From positions 25,902,657 through 25,966,656 of the forward strand of contig NC_089598.1 in the NCBI RefSeq assembly GCF_019320115.1: a DNA stretch of 64,000 nucleotides. Reading direction: 5' to 3'. This document shows, piece by piece, positions 33,601 through 44,030 of this stretch. The stretch comes from Miscanthus floridulus. Its lineage: Eukaryota > Streptophyta > Magnoliopsida > Poales > Poaceae. The notes under the pieces were generated by a model. The model was not told where the DNA came from, did no database searches, and saw only the letters and a list, made by a program, of their open reading frames with translations. Within the stretch, counting starts at the first letter, position 1. Every line of letters begins with the position of its first letter. Both the position numbers and the translations under genes were made by a program.

Positions 33601-34672
33601 TCTCTATTGGGCCTGAACGCACCACTAGTAGTAGCTCTCTGAGCATAAAACAATCTTTCTGCTGCTTCTTGCAGTCTTGCGCCATAAACGCACTTCCCTG
33701 TCTCCTAGTCTAGTGTTCCCCCATGAGCGAAAAACCAATTCTTTGCACGTTCTCCCCACTCGAGTGATTCTGGTCTGATACCCTTGGCAAGAAGGTCTGC
33801 TTCCATTTTGTTCCACTTCTTAATGGCAGTCGGGTAGCCACCTGATCCCAAGGTATGGTGGTATGTCTTCTGTTGGGCATTATGTTGGTTCTTTATCACC
33901 CGACTCACACCCTCTTCCGAAGTCTTGTACTGTACAAACTCATCCCAATAGGGCCTCTGCTTTGAGATCGGGCCTGGGACAGTAAAATCTGGTGCTATGT
34001 TCTTCTTGACATACGTCGTGTATAGGTGTTTCTTCCAAGTCTGAAACTGGGTGGCCATCTTCTTCATTGCCCAATCCCTAACTCGCTCCTTCAATTCATC
34101 ACCATCTATTATATCATCATGACCATCTGTTTGGAGCGTGAAATGTACCAAGACATCATTCCAAATTAACGCCTTGTCACGATCGGAGACAAAACTGATA
34201 TGAGGAGCATTGGTCTTCTTCTTCCATTCACGGGTACTAATCGGGAGCCGGTCCCATACAAGGTAACCATAGTGGTGCACAAATTTCATTTTATTCGCCC
34301 CCCCCGGTTCTCCTGTATCCACATTGAACTCCGAGATGATGAAGCAACCCTCCAATGGCTTTTTGGGACCTCGAACATTTTTACTCTTTGTTGTAGTTGT
34401 TGATGTCGATCCAGAGGGCTACAAAACATAAACATTATTTTTAATGTCATGAGCACACATAAGACATATGATAATATATATAGCTAATAATAAAAAATAT
34501 ATACTTGGCTAATATGTTTTTGCTCATTTTGTTCAAGAGCTAAGTACTGACTCCCGTCATCTGTATCCTCTTGCATGTTATTTTTAGCACCATCATCGCC
34601 GGCAACTTGAGTGCCAGTGTTGATCAAATTCATCATCAACTCCTCCTCATCCATGTTTCTCGGGTCGGCCAT
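30696..34672 (-). pseudogene. CACTA-2 TNP1-like gene with Ulp1 (C48) protease C-terminus
   Basis: It starts at ATG 34672 (MADPRNMDEEELMMNLINTG). A large exon from about 34420 runs to 33400 (EGCFIISEFNVDTGEPGGAN; TYHHTLGSGGYPTAIKKWNK; KNWFFAHGGTLD, then a TAG at 33705). A coiled, Glu/Arg-rich part shifts frame near 33400. The conserved domain at 33390-32900 (VAIGLVNPIDRTKTPRIHGN; EKTFILWRKRYIIIPGMSAP) precedes a Pro/Arg-rich linker (32745-32560). The protease has HWILMDIDLVKS with YDS (about 31410-31350) and NNYCGYYVCKF with the Cys at 31017-31019. The last exon ends at TAG 30698. TNP1-type proteins bind the terminal repeats; the Ulp1 domain's substrate is unknown. Confidence 0.82.
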
Positions 34673-36230
34673 CTAGCTTCAAAAAACAAAACCAATATAT
34701 AGTACGTCAAATCTTTGCTTACATGCGTAAAATCTACGAACAATATGCATTATTAAATCTTGCCCCTCGGTCATGGACGCAATTCGCCACACTAGGATGA
34801 ACTACGTCGGTACTAGGGTGAATTAGGGCTATACATAAACGGCCGAGGGCAAATTGCGTCGGTGACTAGGGCGAACCACGTCGGTGACATCAACAGCGCG
34901 GTTCGCCCTGGTGTGATTGTTTAGCTTTAACGATAACGATAATACGAATGTTGATCAACTAGGCCACGAGAAAGGGCGGTGTGACAAGAGTGGCGGTGCT
35001 CCACTCCGCCGTATATATGTCTGTACACATGGGTGAACGAGGGCGGCGGTGCTCCACCGTATACATAGAAACGCATGGACGAACGATGGCGGTGGTGCTC
35101 CGCGACGTATATATATACATGCATATGAATACAAATGACGTATATATATGTGTCGGCGCGGTGGCCGGTGTGCTGACGACGACGACGTGAGGCGGGCCTG
35201 TGTGCTGACGACGACGACGACGTGAGGCGGGCCGGGGCGGTGTCGGTGCGTGATGTTGTGATCCTATGTACCATGTGAACCATGTAGTCATTCATCATAT
35301 GAGAAAATTCTATGTTAATAATGTAAGTATAAGTCATTATGAAATGTAAGTATATGTGTCTTATTGCTAATATAACCATTACTATTTCCGAAATGATAAG
35401 AATTTATTTTCTTCTTCTACAGGTGATCTCTGATGCTATGATATAAAGTTTGAAGATAGTCTTCCCGGAAAAAATATGTAATGCTCATATTACTTTAGCA
35501 ACATTAATATATTATATCTGTATATTCAAAGTTCACAAATGAAGAAACGTTGAAGTTTTCCTTTATTTGTCTGTAGCCATGCATGCAAGTCCAACCAAAA
35601 CTGCTTACATCATCACATGTGATATTTTTTATAAACTAAAAAACGCTTAGTTTACAAACTGGGTATCAAAATTGAGTTCCTATTTGACCATTATATATCC
35701 TACAACGACAATATCATATAGTGATGAATATATGGCGGTTGATGGGCTGGATCATTTTCAGCTTTAGTGACAACGACAATGGTTGCCATCCTGAGGAGTT
35801 TGTACGAAAGTTCATTAGTGGATGGTTCGTAGCATTGTTTCCAAATAATATATAGCGTGTTTATTATACAAGCCATGGATTTACATCGATCTAATTAATT
35901 TCTAAAGTAATTTCATTGGTGGTCCTTAATTAAACTTGTCATGAGTTCAGGTCCCAGTGATCTTAAAATGTATTTTAGTACCATAAAATGCAGTTTTTGA
36001 CACTCTAATTAAACTTGCTAATTTATCCATATAATATCCAAATATTCAAAACTTGCGTTAAGATATGTTTTTATTTAAAATCATTTAGAGTTCCAAATAT
36101 TCATTTTCAGTTCCTAGATTTTGTGATTCAAATTTTGGAATTTTCAATCGACCTCGAGTGTTGATATGGCTTACACCAAAGTTGTAGTTTTCGACGTGAT
36201 CTATAACTCGGCAGTGGAGGGCTCGGGCGA
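34673..36230. other. Presumed promoter side of the CACTA-2 TNP1 gene, with short repeats
   Basis: No gene. At 34760-34920, CGTCGGTGACTAGGGCGAA-like modules recur. At 34980-35110, GGCGGTGCTCCAC modules recur three times. At 35170-35240, GTGTGCTGACGACGACGACG followed by TGAGGCGGGCC is repeated. The rest (35250-36200) is AT-rich. Repeats just upstream of the TNP1 start could be regulatory; that is inference. Confidence 0.5.
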
Positions 36231-36570
36231 ATGTATAAAGAGATCGACGAACATATCACCTCAAGCTCGGTAGTGGAGGGCCTCGGGCGCGGTGGGGCAA
36301 CACGCGTGGTGGAGGGCCTCGGCACGGAGGAGGGCGCGGTGGAGGGCCACGGGCATGGAGGAGGGCGCGGTGGAGGGCCACGGGCGCGCGCAGAGGAGGG
36401 GCACGGGCGTGCGCGGTGGAGGCCGCACGAGGAAGAAGAGGGCGGCACCGGTGTCACAGAAGGCGAACGGACGCGGCGCGAGGAAGAAGAGGGCGGCGGT
36501 GTTCGACGAGGAAGAAGACGAGTGTATCGATCTACGCCAGGCGCTGGAGGTTATATACCAGAGAGAATTA
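36231..36570. other. GC-rich low-complexity stretch in CACTA-2
   Basis: Repeated GGTGGAGGGCC(T/A)CGGGC units and GAGGAAGAAGAGGGCGGC produce long frames on both strands. I see no domain and treat them as compositional artefacts. Confidence 0.55.
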
Positions 36571-36790
36571 CTCCCGGTGCCAGCCACCAACCGGGAGTAA
36601 AAACCCTTTACTCCCAGTGCGTGTTACCAACCGGGAGTAAAGGTATACCTTTACTCCCGGTTGGTAACTTACTCCCAGTTGGTAACACGCACCGGGAGTA
36701 AAGAATTTTTTTGGCGGGCCACGAAACTGCAGCCCACCTTTACTCCCGGGTGAGCTTCCCACCCGGGAGTAAAGGTGGCCTGCAGTTTCG
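36571..36790. repeat. Internal array of TTTACTCCCGG inverted motifs
   Basis: At least nine copies of TTTACTCCCGG, ACTCCCAGT or their complements, arranged as inverted pairs separated by TTGGTAAC-type spacers. They look like subterminal repeats of CACTA-2 or a close relative, but lie between TNP2 and TNP1, far from either terminus. No CACTA end accompanies them. Confidence 0.85.
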
Positions 36791-37255
36791 TTTCCCGCCT
36801 GTTTTAAGCAATAGTCTTGTTAAATACAATAGAAATGCAATAGTTTTTGTTAAATACATAGTAAATTAAATAAAAGACATAAAATTATTTTGTTAAAAAT
36901 ATGAATTTTCTTTTTGTTTATTGCACATAGGAAAAATCTATAACCTAACTTTTTTTATTTTTTGTTAGAATTATAAAACATAACGTAACTAATATTTATT
37001 ATTTTGTTAATGCAAAAATGTAGTGTTTAATTAAAATTATTAAAACTATTGGTTTTGGACAGGAAATTTGTTTTCACATCATTATAATGTTAATATTTTA
37101 ATTTTTTTATCACTCAGTATCCTAATTTACCTTTTTGAGAGAGAAATCCCACCAAATCAAACATTGATTTAATTTGAAACATGACATAATAAACATCTGA
37201 ATTCATAATTATTACATAATATCTCAAACACACACTATATTAAATCACTATATCA
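36791..37255. other. AT-rich spacer after TNP2
   Basis: A+T-rich noncoding sequence downstream of the TNP2 stop codon. Nothing is recognised in it. Confidence 0.5.
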
Positions 37256-40200
37256 TCAAGTGGGCACAGCAGTGAACTTCTTCTTTACGTATGTCCCTTG
37301 GTTATGATCGCTTCGTAACCATGGAGTGTCCTCATCATTTACCAAGATGCTAGGGTCTTTGTTCACTTTGAAGGGCGGAATTCGGTCATCCTTTTCATAT
37401 TCTTCTGACATGTCCGACTTGTCCTCAATTCCCACGATGACTCTTTTCCCTGAAAGAACTATGTGGCGCTTTGGCTCTTTGGTTGAGTCATTATCGTTTT
37501 TCCCTCTTTTTGGTTTGGTAGACATATCATTGACATAGAACACCTGATTCACATCCTTGGCAAGGACGAATGGTTCGTCTTTGTACCCAATATTACTAAG
37601 GTCTACTATTGTCATTCCATACTCGTTGTCTACTGTTACCCCGCCTCTGGTCACCTTGACCCATTGGCACTTGAACAATGGGATCTTCAAAGTAGGTGCA
37701 TATTCTAGTTCCCATATTTCATCTATGCGTCCATAATATGTCTGCTTATTCCCATTCGGGTCTATGGCATCTATGTGGACACCACTGTTTTGGTTGGTAC
37801 TCCTTTTATCTTGGGCTACTGTGTAGAATATGTTCCCATTTATCTCGTACCCTTTGTATGTGACGATATGCCATGATGGTTGCATAGCCAATAAATACAG
37901 TTGCTCATGGATGCTCTCATCACCTTGACATTTTTTTCGCAACCAACCGCCGAAAGTTTCCATGTGCTTATGCGTAATTCAAGCTTCAGTCTTCCCTGGA
38001 AACTCGGATCGTAAGAGATCCTTGTGTGTCTCAATATACGGATCTACCAAAGAGGAGTTCTGTAGAACTGTGTAGTGCGCTTTATTGAAATAATCATCAT
38101 CCGTACCAATATACTTTTTCCTCCCTAGTGTCCCCTTTCCGCTTAGTCTCCCCTCATGTCTCGATTCAGGAACACCAATCGAGTCAAGGTCGGGAATAAA
38201 GTCAACATAGAACTCAATGACCTCTTCTGTTCCATAGCCCTTGGCGATGCTTCCTTCTGGGCAAGCACGGTTGTGAACATATTTCTTCAGGACTCCCATG
38301 AATCTCTCTAAGGGGAACATGTTGTGTAGGAACACAGGACCGAGAGTGAAAATCTCCTTGACTAGGTGAACTAGGAGGTGTGTCATAATATCAAAGAAGG
38401 AAGGAGGGAACACCAACTCAAAGCTGACGAGACATTGAACCACATCATTCTATAGTTTAGCTAGATCAGTTGGATCAATTGCCGGCTAGACGTACATTTG
38501 GAGGTAGAATTCCTCTTAATGCAACTGGAAGTAATTGCGTCATGAGAACATGACAGTCATGGGACTTTAAGTTACAGAATTTCTTCTCTGGCACATTTAT
38601 AATACCCTTTATATTCGAGGAGAATCCAGATGGTACCTTGATGTTGTTTAAGCATTCAAACATGATTTCCTTCTCCTCTTTGCTTAGAGTGTAGCTAGCA
38701 GGACGTAAGTAATGGCGTCCATCATCTGTCTTCTCTGGATGCAGGTTGTCTCTTTCTCTCAAACAACACAGGTCCTGTCGTGCTTCAAATGTGTCCTTAG
38801 GCTTTCCATACACACCCATAAAGCCTAGCAGGTTCACACAAAGATTCTTCGTCAGGTGCATCACGTCGATCGAGCTACGGACCTCCAGGACTTGCCAATA
38901 GGGTAGGTCCCAAAATATGGACTTCTTCTTCCATATGGGTGCGTGACCGTTAGCGTCTTTCGGAATAGGTTGGCTTCCATGTCCTTTTCCAAAGACGACT
39001 TTCACATCATTGACCATATCGAGTACATCCTCACCGGTTCGGTTGCGAGGCTTGGTCAGGTGGTCTGCCTTCCCTTTAAAATGCTTGCCTTTCTTTCTTA
39101 CGGGGTGGTTTGCAGGAAGAAATCGACGATGGCCAAGGTACACGACCTTTCGACATTTTTTCAAGAATACACCTCTAATATCACCAAAGCAGTGTGTGCA
39201 TGCATTATATCCCTTGTTTGATTGTCCTGAAAGATTACTTAGAGCAGGCCAATCATTGATTGTTACGAACAACAATGCTCGCAGATCAAAGTGTTCCTGT
39301 TTGTACTCATCCCACACACGTACACCTTCTTTATTCCACAAAATGAGAAGTTCATCAATAAGTGGTCTCAGGTACACATCGATGTCATTACCAGGTTGCT
39401 TCAGGCCTTGGATGAGCACAGGCATCATAATGAATTTCCGCTTCATGCATAACCAAGGAGGAATGTTGTAGATACTTAGAGTAACAGGCCAAGTGCTATG
39501 ACTACTGTTCTGCTCTCCAAAAGGATTGATACCATCTGTACTTAAAGCAAACCTTAAGTTTCTTGCGTCATTTGCAAACTCCGGGAATTCTCTATCGATT
39601 GCTCTCCACTGGGACCCATCAGCAGGGTGTCTCAACATATTGTCTACCTTACGGTCTTCTTTGTGCCATCGTAACAATTTTGCATGTTCTTTGTTTCTGA
39701 ACAGACGTTTCAAGCGTGGTATTATAGGAGCATACCACATAACCTTGGTAGGGATTTTCTTATGCGGACGTTCGCCCTCAACATCACCAGGGGTCATCTC
39801 GCCTGATCTTATACCATGACGCATGGCATACCGGGCATGCATCCAATTTCTTGTACTCTTTGCCATGGTACAAGATGCAGTCATTAGGACATGCATGTAT
39901 CTTCTCTATTTCTAGCCCCATAGGACAGACAACTTGTTTTGCTTCGTAGGTAGTGGCGAGCAATTCATTGTACTTCGGAAGCATCTTCTTTTTGATTTTT
40001 AGTAACTCTCCAAATCCCTTGTTAGATACACCATTCTTTGCCTTCCATTGCAGCAATTCTAGTGTGGTTCCCAACTTTTTCTGCCCTGCATCACAAGTTG
40101 GGTACAACAATTTCTTGTGATCTTCTAGCATCCGCTCGAACTTGATCTTCTCCTTTTCACTTTCACATTCTCTTTGTGCGTCACGAATGACCTAACAAAG

Positions 40201-40572
40201 ATCATCAGCCGGCTCATCTTCTATGGCTACCTCTTCTTCAGCTTCTCCCATTGCAGTATCATTGAAGCACGCACCATCAGGAATAATATCATTGTCGTCC
40301 CATTGTTCTTCTTCACCTTCTTCCATTACAACACCAGTTTCTCCGTACTTTGTCCAACAAATATAGTTTGGCATGAAACCCGACTTGAACAAGTGTGAAT
40401 GAAGAGTCCTTGAGCAAGGATATTCCACCGTATTCTTACATATGGCACATGGGCAGCACATGAAACCGTCGCATTTGTTTACCTCGGCCGCACGTAACAA
40501 AGAATGCACGCCGTCAACGAACTCTTGGGAGCGGCGATCAGCATTATACATCCAATGACGGCTCATCTGCAT
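37256..40572 (-). pseudogene. CACTA-2 TNP2 transposase (Transposase_21), disrupted
   Basis: Order on the minus strand: transposase-associated N-terminal domain (SRHWMYNADRRSQEFVDGVH; CCPCAICKN, 40572-40350); a CPVC finger-like box (KKLDACPVCHASWYKIRRDD, about 39850); the Transposase_21 core (NLRFALSTDGINPFGEQNSS; CTHCFGDIRG; SSIDVMHLTKNLCVNLLGFM) to 38475; then DUF4218-like (FLHNMFPLERFMGVLKKYVH, 38443-37979) and DUF4216-like (IPLFKCQWVKVTRGGV, 37963-37256) regions. It cuts and rejoins CACTA DNA. Lesions: TAG at 40192, a one-base shift near 39790, a shift near 38478, TAG near 38452 and TGA at 37979. These alone make it a pseudogene. Confidence 0.9.
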
Positions 40573-40654
40573 TACATGACATAAATACCATATTAAAACC
40601 TAGATCATAATTAATTATTTATACAACATGCGTGCCACCACAAAAGATACAAAT

Positions 40655-41190
40655 TTATGAAAGCATCGCTACAATGTAGACAATCCCAACTACCACTAAA
40701 AGAACTAAAGCTAAAATACATTTCAGGAGCACAAGGATTTCGCGACCAATCTCAACTAAAACAGACAGATCCCCCGATTGTGCAACATCTTTGGGCTTCT
40801 TTGGCTGGATCACTGCCTCATTAGCCGCCGTATCTGCCTGTTGTGCAAGATATTTTTGCACGAGTTCAACATACTCTTCCTCCCAGTAGAAGCCTGAACA
40901 TCGTCCACTGCCATCCCACTGAAATTAAAACAAAAAATTAGAACTTTAATCACAACCATCATGAAAATAGGTATAAACTAACCATAATCATTAAATACGA
41001 TAAAATAACTCACATTGCGATCCGGACACTTGTAGAAGATACGATCCTTGTTGGGACCCTCCTTCTTCACTCGGTACTCCATCACAATCTTCGTCTCATC
41101 ACGACACTTGCCGCATGGAATGAGAGGAAGGCCTGGCCTAAGTCGCTTTGGAAACCCATGAGAGGCCAAGGACCCAGAAGCAGTTGCCAT
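40655..41190 (-). CDS. GRF-type zinc finger / membrane protein of CACTA-2, two exons, intact
   Basis: Exon 1 (41190-41014) encodes 59 codons with PCGKCRDETKIVMEYRVKKE and FYKCPDRN, resembling a GRF-type zinc finger. It ends exactly at a donor GTGAGT (41013). Exon 2 (40918-40655), after an acceptor TTTCAG, continues WDGSGRCSGFYWEEEYVELV, then a Lys/Glu-rich linker and a hydrophobic C-terminus (VLLKCILALVLLVVVGIVYI) that would anchor it in a membrane. The spliced product is 146 residues with no stop. Such small GRF-finger genes occur in grass transposons and genomes; their role is unknown to me. It is the only undamaged coding unit in CACTA-2. Confidence 0.7.
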
Positions 41191-41390
41191 CTACTCTCTA
41201 TACTCATTTTTAATACACTATAAATTTCTCCTTTTATAAACAAATAAAATTAACAAACTATAAAATTATCTAGATCTCTAAACAATGATATTTTTAATGG
41301 TCATTGTGTTCTCATCTTTTACTGCGGCAGGTAAGTAATTCACATGATATTTCCGCAAATTAACAGAAGAATGGGAGTGTACACACATAA

Positions 41391-42040
41391 CAGACTACTA
41401 CGATGATATCGGGATGTGTGAATAAATAACCATCCGTACTAGTTGACCTTGCTTACGTGATCATCTCGGCGAGCATTTCTCCACCGGATGGCACCGTACT
41501 TGGCCATGGAAGAGCTCCAATTCTACGAGGAAGGGAACATGGTCTTCCACGACCGTTGCCGCTCTCCCTCGTAGAATCAAAGCTCCTCCTTGACATCCGT
41601 TACCGCTCGGCAGAGAACATGCTCACCGAAATGAACACGGTCCGCTAGTTCAACTAGTACGGATTTTCTATAATTTTCTAAGTTTTTATTTATATATACT
41701 ACGTTTAGGTACGGTGATTGACAGACTACTGCGACGATATCGGGACATGTGAATAAATAACCATCCGTACTAGTTGACCTTGCTTACGTGATCATCTCGG
41801 CGAGCATTTCTCCACCGGACAGCACCGTACTTGGTCAAGGAAGAGCTCTGATTCTACGAGGAAGGGAACACGGTCTTCCACGACTGTTGTCGCTCTCCCT
41901 CATAGAATCAAAGCTCCTCCTTGACATCCGTTACCGCTCGGCAGAGAACATGCTCGCTGAGCTGAACACGGTCCGCAAGTTCAACTAGTACGAATTTGCT
42001 ATAATTTTCTAACTATTTTCTAAGTTTATATTTATATATA
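41391..42040. repeat. Direct duplication (about 330 bp) near the right end of CACTA-2
   Basis: ACAGACTACTACGATGATAT to TTTATATATACT (about 41391-41700) is repeated at about 41723-42040. Each copy holds an imperfect palindrome built on GAGCTC/ATTCTACGAGG ... CCTCGTAGAATCAAAGCTCC and a 60-odd-codon frame (MIISASISPPD...). The frames are conserved only because the units are duplicates; I do not call genes. Confidence 0.88.
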
Positions 42041-42360
42041 CTTTAACCTTCTTTCATGTAAATATGCAAGCTTGAAGTGATTTTGAGCTCAAATTGCTTA
42101 CAAATGAAAAAAAAACCACAATAAAGAACCATAAATATATATAGTGAACAAAATGGCATAAGAAAATGGTGAAAAATGAGAGTATGAGATTGGTAACCTT
42201 TACAACTGAAGAATCGACGGAGGAATCGAAGAAATCGATGGAGGAATCGAAGAATGGATGGAGGAACAATGGAGGGAGGGAGGAAGCAAGAACACTACTA
42301 CAGTGAGCTTCAAAATGTGCTGAGCTCAGGCTCGGGGAGGAAGGAGGAGACGGCCGATTT
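42041..42360. other. Noncoding stretch before the right subterminal array
   Basis: Nothing gene-like is seen. It holds GAGGAATCGAAGAA(A/T) repeats (42200-42270). This would be the 5' flank of the element's leftward genes. Confidence 0.45.
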
Positions 42361-42695
42361 ATAAAGAGAGAACATTTAGTCCCGGTTGATGGATCCAACC
42401 AGGACTAAAGGTAACTTTCCAACCCCGGGCGCAGCCACGGCCCGGGAGTAGACCTTTACTCCCGGTTGGAGCCACCAACTGGGAGTAAAAGTATACCTTT
42501 AGTCCCGGTTGGTGGCTCCAACCGGGACTAAAGGTCCCTGCCACCTCTGTCTGGCGCAGTAGCTGTTGGGCAGGGACCTTTAGTCCTGGTTGGAGCCACT
42601 AACCGAGACTAAAGGTATCTCTAGTCCCGGGTGCAAAAAATTCTGGGACTAGAGCCCATTTTGGCCGAGGATCAAAGGTCTGTTCTCTACTAGTG
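42361..42695. repeat. Right terminal and subterminal repeats of CACTA-2
   Basis: Repeated TTTAGTCCCGGTTGG, TTTACTCCCGGTTGG and complements, ending ...CTCTACTAGTG at 42695. They mirror the array at 30084-30345. Confidence 0.9.
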
Positions 42696-42698
42696 TTG

Positions 42699-43356
42699 GT
42701 AAAGGTACTTGGTCAACAACCTTGATACCAGCGTGTGTCGAGCAGCGTCACCATGTGGCAGCTGTTCCATAGGGGCCCTCGGTTTTGTCACGACACCATA
42801 AGCTATTAACCAAGCAACTACTACCAACTTACACGCAATGAAGACAGTGGGGTCATAGACCACAGAATCAGAGGAGTATTGCAAGGGAAGATTCAAACAA
42901 CAAGGGTTCCTTTCGCAACAAGGGACAAGGACTTCAAATACAACAATGGATTTTATTTAAAGAGATTCAAGTGTTCTGCTGGGACATCCACAATTTGTCG
43001 ATACAGTGTCCTATGTTACCAAATCATGGCTGGTCTACTCGCATCTGAATAGTAATTTCTCTTGTAACTCACTTAACATTGCCCTCGAAAACCCTAAGCA
43101 CGTCTAACGAGACTTAAGGTAGATGGACGCAATAACATAGCGAAATAAATAAAATGCATATTCCAAACATCCTTATGTTGGTACAACATACAGACACTTA
43201 ATACAGGCACTTACTCTCCCATTCTCGACACATCGTTTACCTTTCCTACGATCAGACTACCTCAACAACTACGGATGAAATTCAACGGAAAGATTACAAT
43301 ACCGATGGACAGCGACAAAAGACACTACAAACTATGGGTACATCATCCCAAGGCAA
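42699..43356. other. No gene recognised
   Basis: Mixed-composition sequence to the right of CACTA-2, which interrupts it. I see no convincing frame, repeat or terminus. Confidence 0.4.
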
Positions 43357-44030
43357 CTAATCTACTTTGGACCACACATCTTCATTCTCGGGCTCGGCGG
43401 ATTCTTCTACCGCCCTGGCTATGGATCTGCCTCCTCTCTTAGCAACGACTGAGTGAGAGGAATCAAGGGTTCTACTTCTGACACTTCCGAGGGTGGAGGT
43501 GCTGGCGGTACTGCAACACCGGTTCTCCTTCTTTCTGGCGGGTGGACAAGGATCCCCTCCACGATCAAGGGATCCTGCCATTCAGCAGCCAACGTCCTCC
43601 GCTTGGCCCTGGTGATAAGGTAGGCCTCTCCCAATTGATGGGCATGTCGATCTTCAACCTCCTGACTCTCAGTGGCTACTGCACTGGCATGCACTTTGGC
43701 AAGTTGCACCTAGAGCATCCTGGAGAAGATCTTGGCTTCCTTGGCTCACTAAAGGCACTTCCTTAGCTCTGAGGCTTGCCGGTCATACTGCTCATCTAGA
43801 GCAAGCAGGTACGTGGTCAAGTGCACCATAGTAGGACTATCTTCTTGTGCATCCCACCCTTGCAAAGCCTCCATGCGAGCCCTCCATGCTCGTCGATTCT
43901 TTTCCAAAGGTGGAAAGAACCTCATGGGGGTATGGGCAATAGGCTCTTCATAGATCTGACAAAGGTACCACAAGGCTTTGCGGGCCACAACCTGGTAGGT
44001 GTCGACGAAGCGAAACCTGATTGCGGTCAC
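43357..44030 (-). pseudogene. Repeat-associated ORF (coiled coil), decayed
   Basis: One minus-strand register reads FRFVDTYQVVARKALWYLCQ, EEPIAHTPMRFFPPLEKNRR and MVHLTTYLLALDEQYDRQAS. After stops at 43749, 43746 and near 43715 it continues QLAKVHASAVATESQEVEDR, AYLITRAKRRTLAAEWQDPL and a Pro-rich tail to 43419. I recall near-identical wording in many hypothetical proteins of Andropogoneae, which suggests a high-copy element, but I cannot name the family. The product looks alpha-helical with heptad-like stretches. Function unknown. Confidence 0.55.

Larger units (their letters stand above)
30084..42695 (-). mobile_element. CACTA-2: 12.6-kb CACTA transposon with TNP2, TNP1/Ulp1 and a GRF-finger gene
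   Basis: The left end is CACTGGTAGAGAACCGAGCT; the right end on the minus strand is CACTAGTAGAGAACAGACCT. The 3-bp duplication TTG flanks both sides (30081-30083 and 42696-42698). Subterminal regions carry inverted TTTAGTCCCGGTTGG and TTTACTCCCGG motifs. All genes read leftward: GRF-finger gene (41190-40655), TNP2 (40572-37256), TNP1/Ulp1 (34672-30696). This is a full autonomous layout, but TNP2 has stops and frameshifts, so this copy is probably immobile without help. Confidence 0.93.

Noticed and set aside
36128..36762. Several 100-150 codon frames with Arg/Gly/Glu or Pro/Ser bias
   Set aside because: Caused by GGTGGAGGGCC-type repeats and the TTTACTCCCGG array, not conserved coding sequence.
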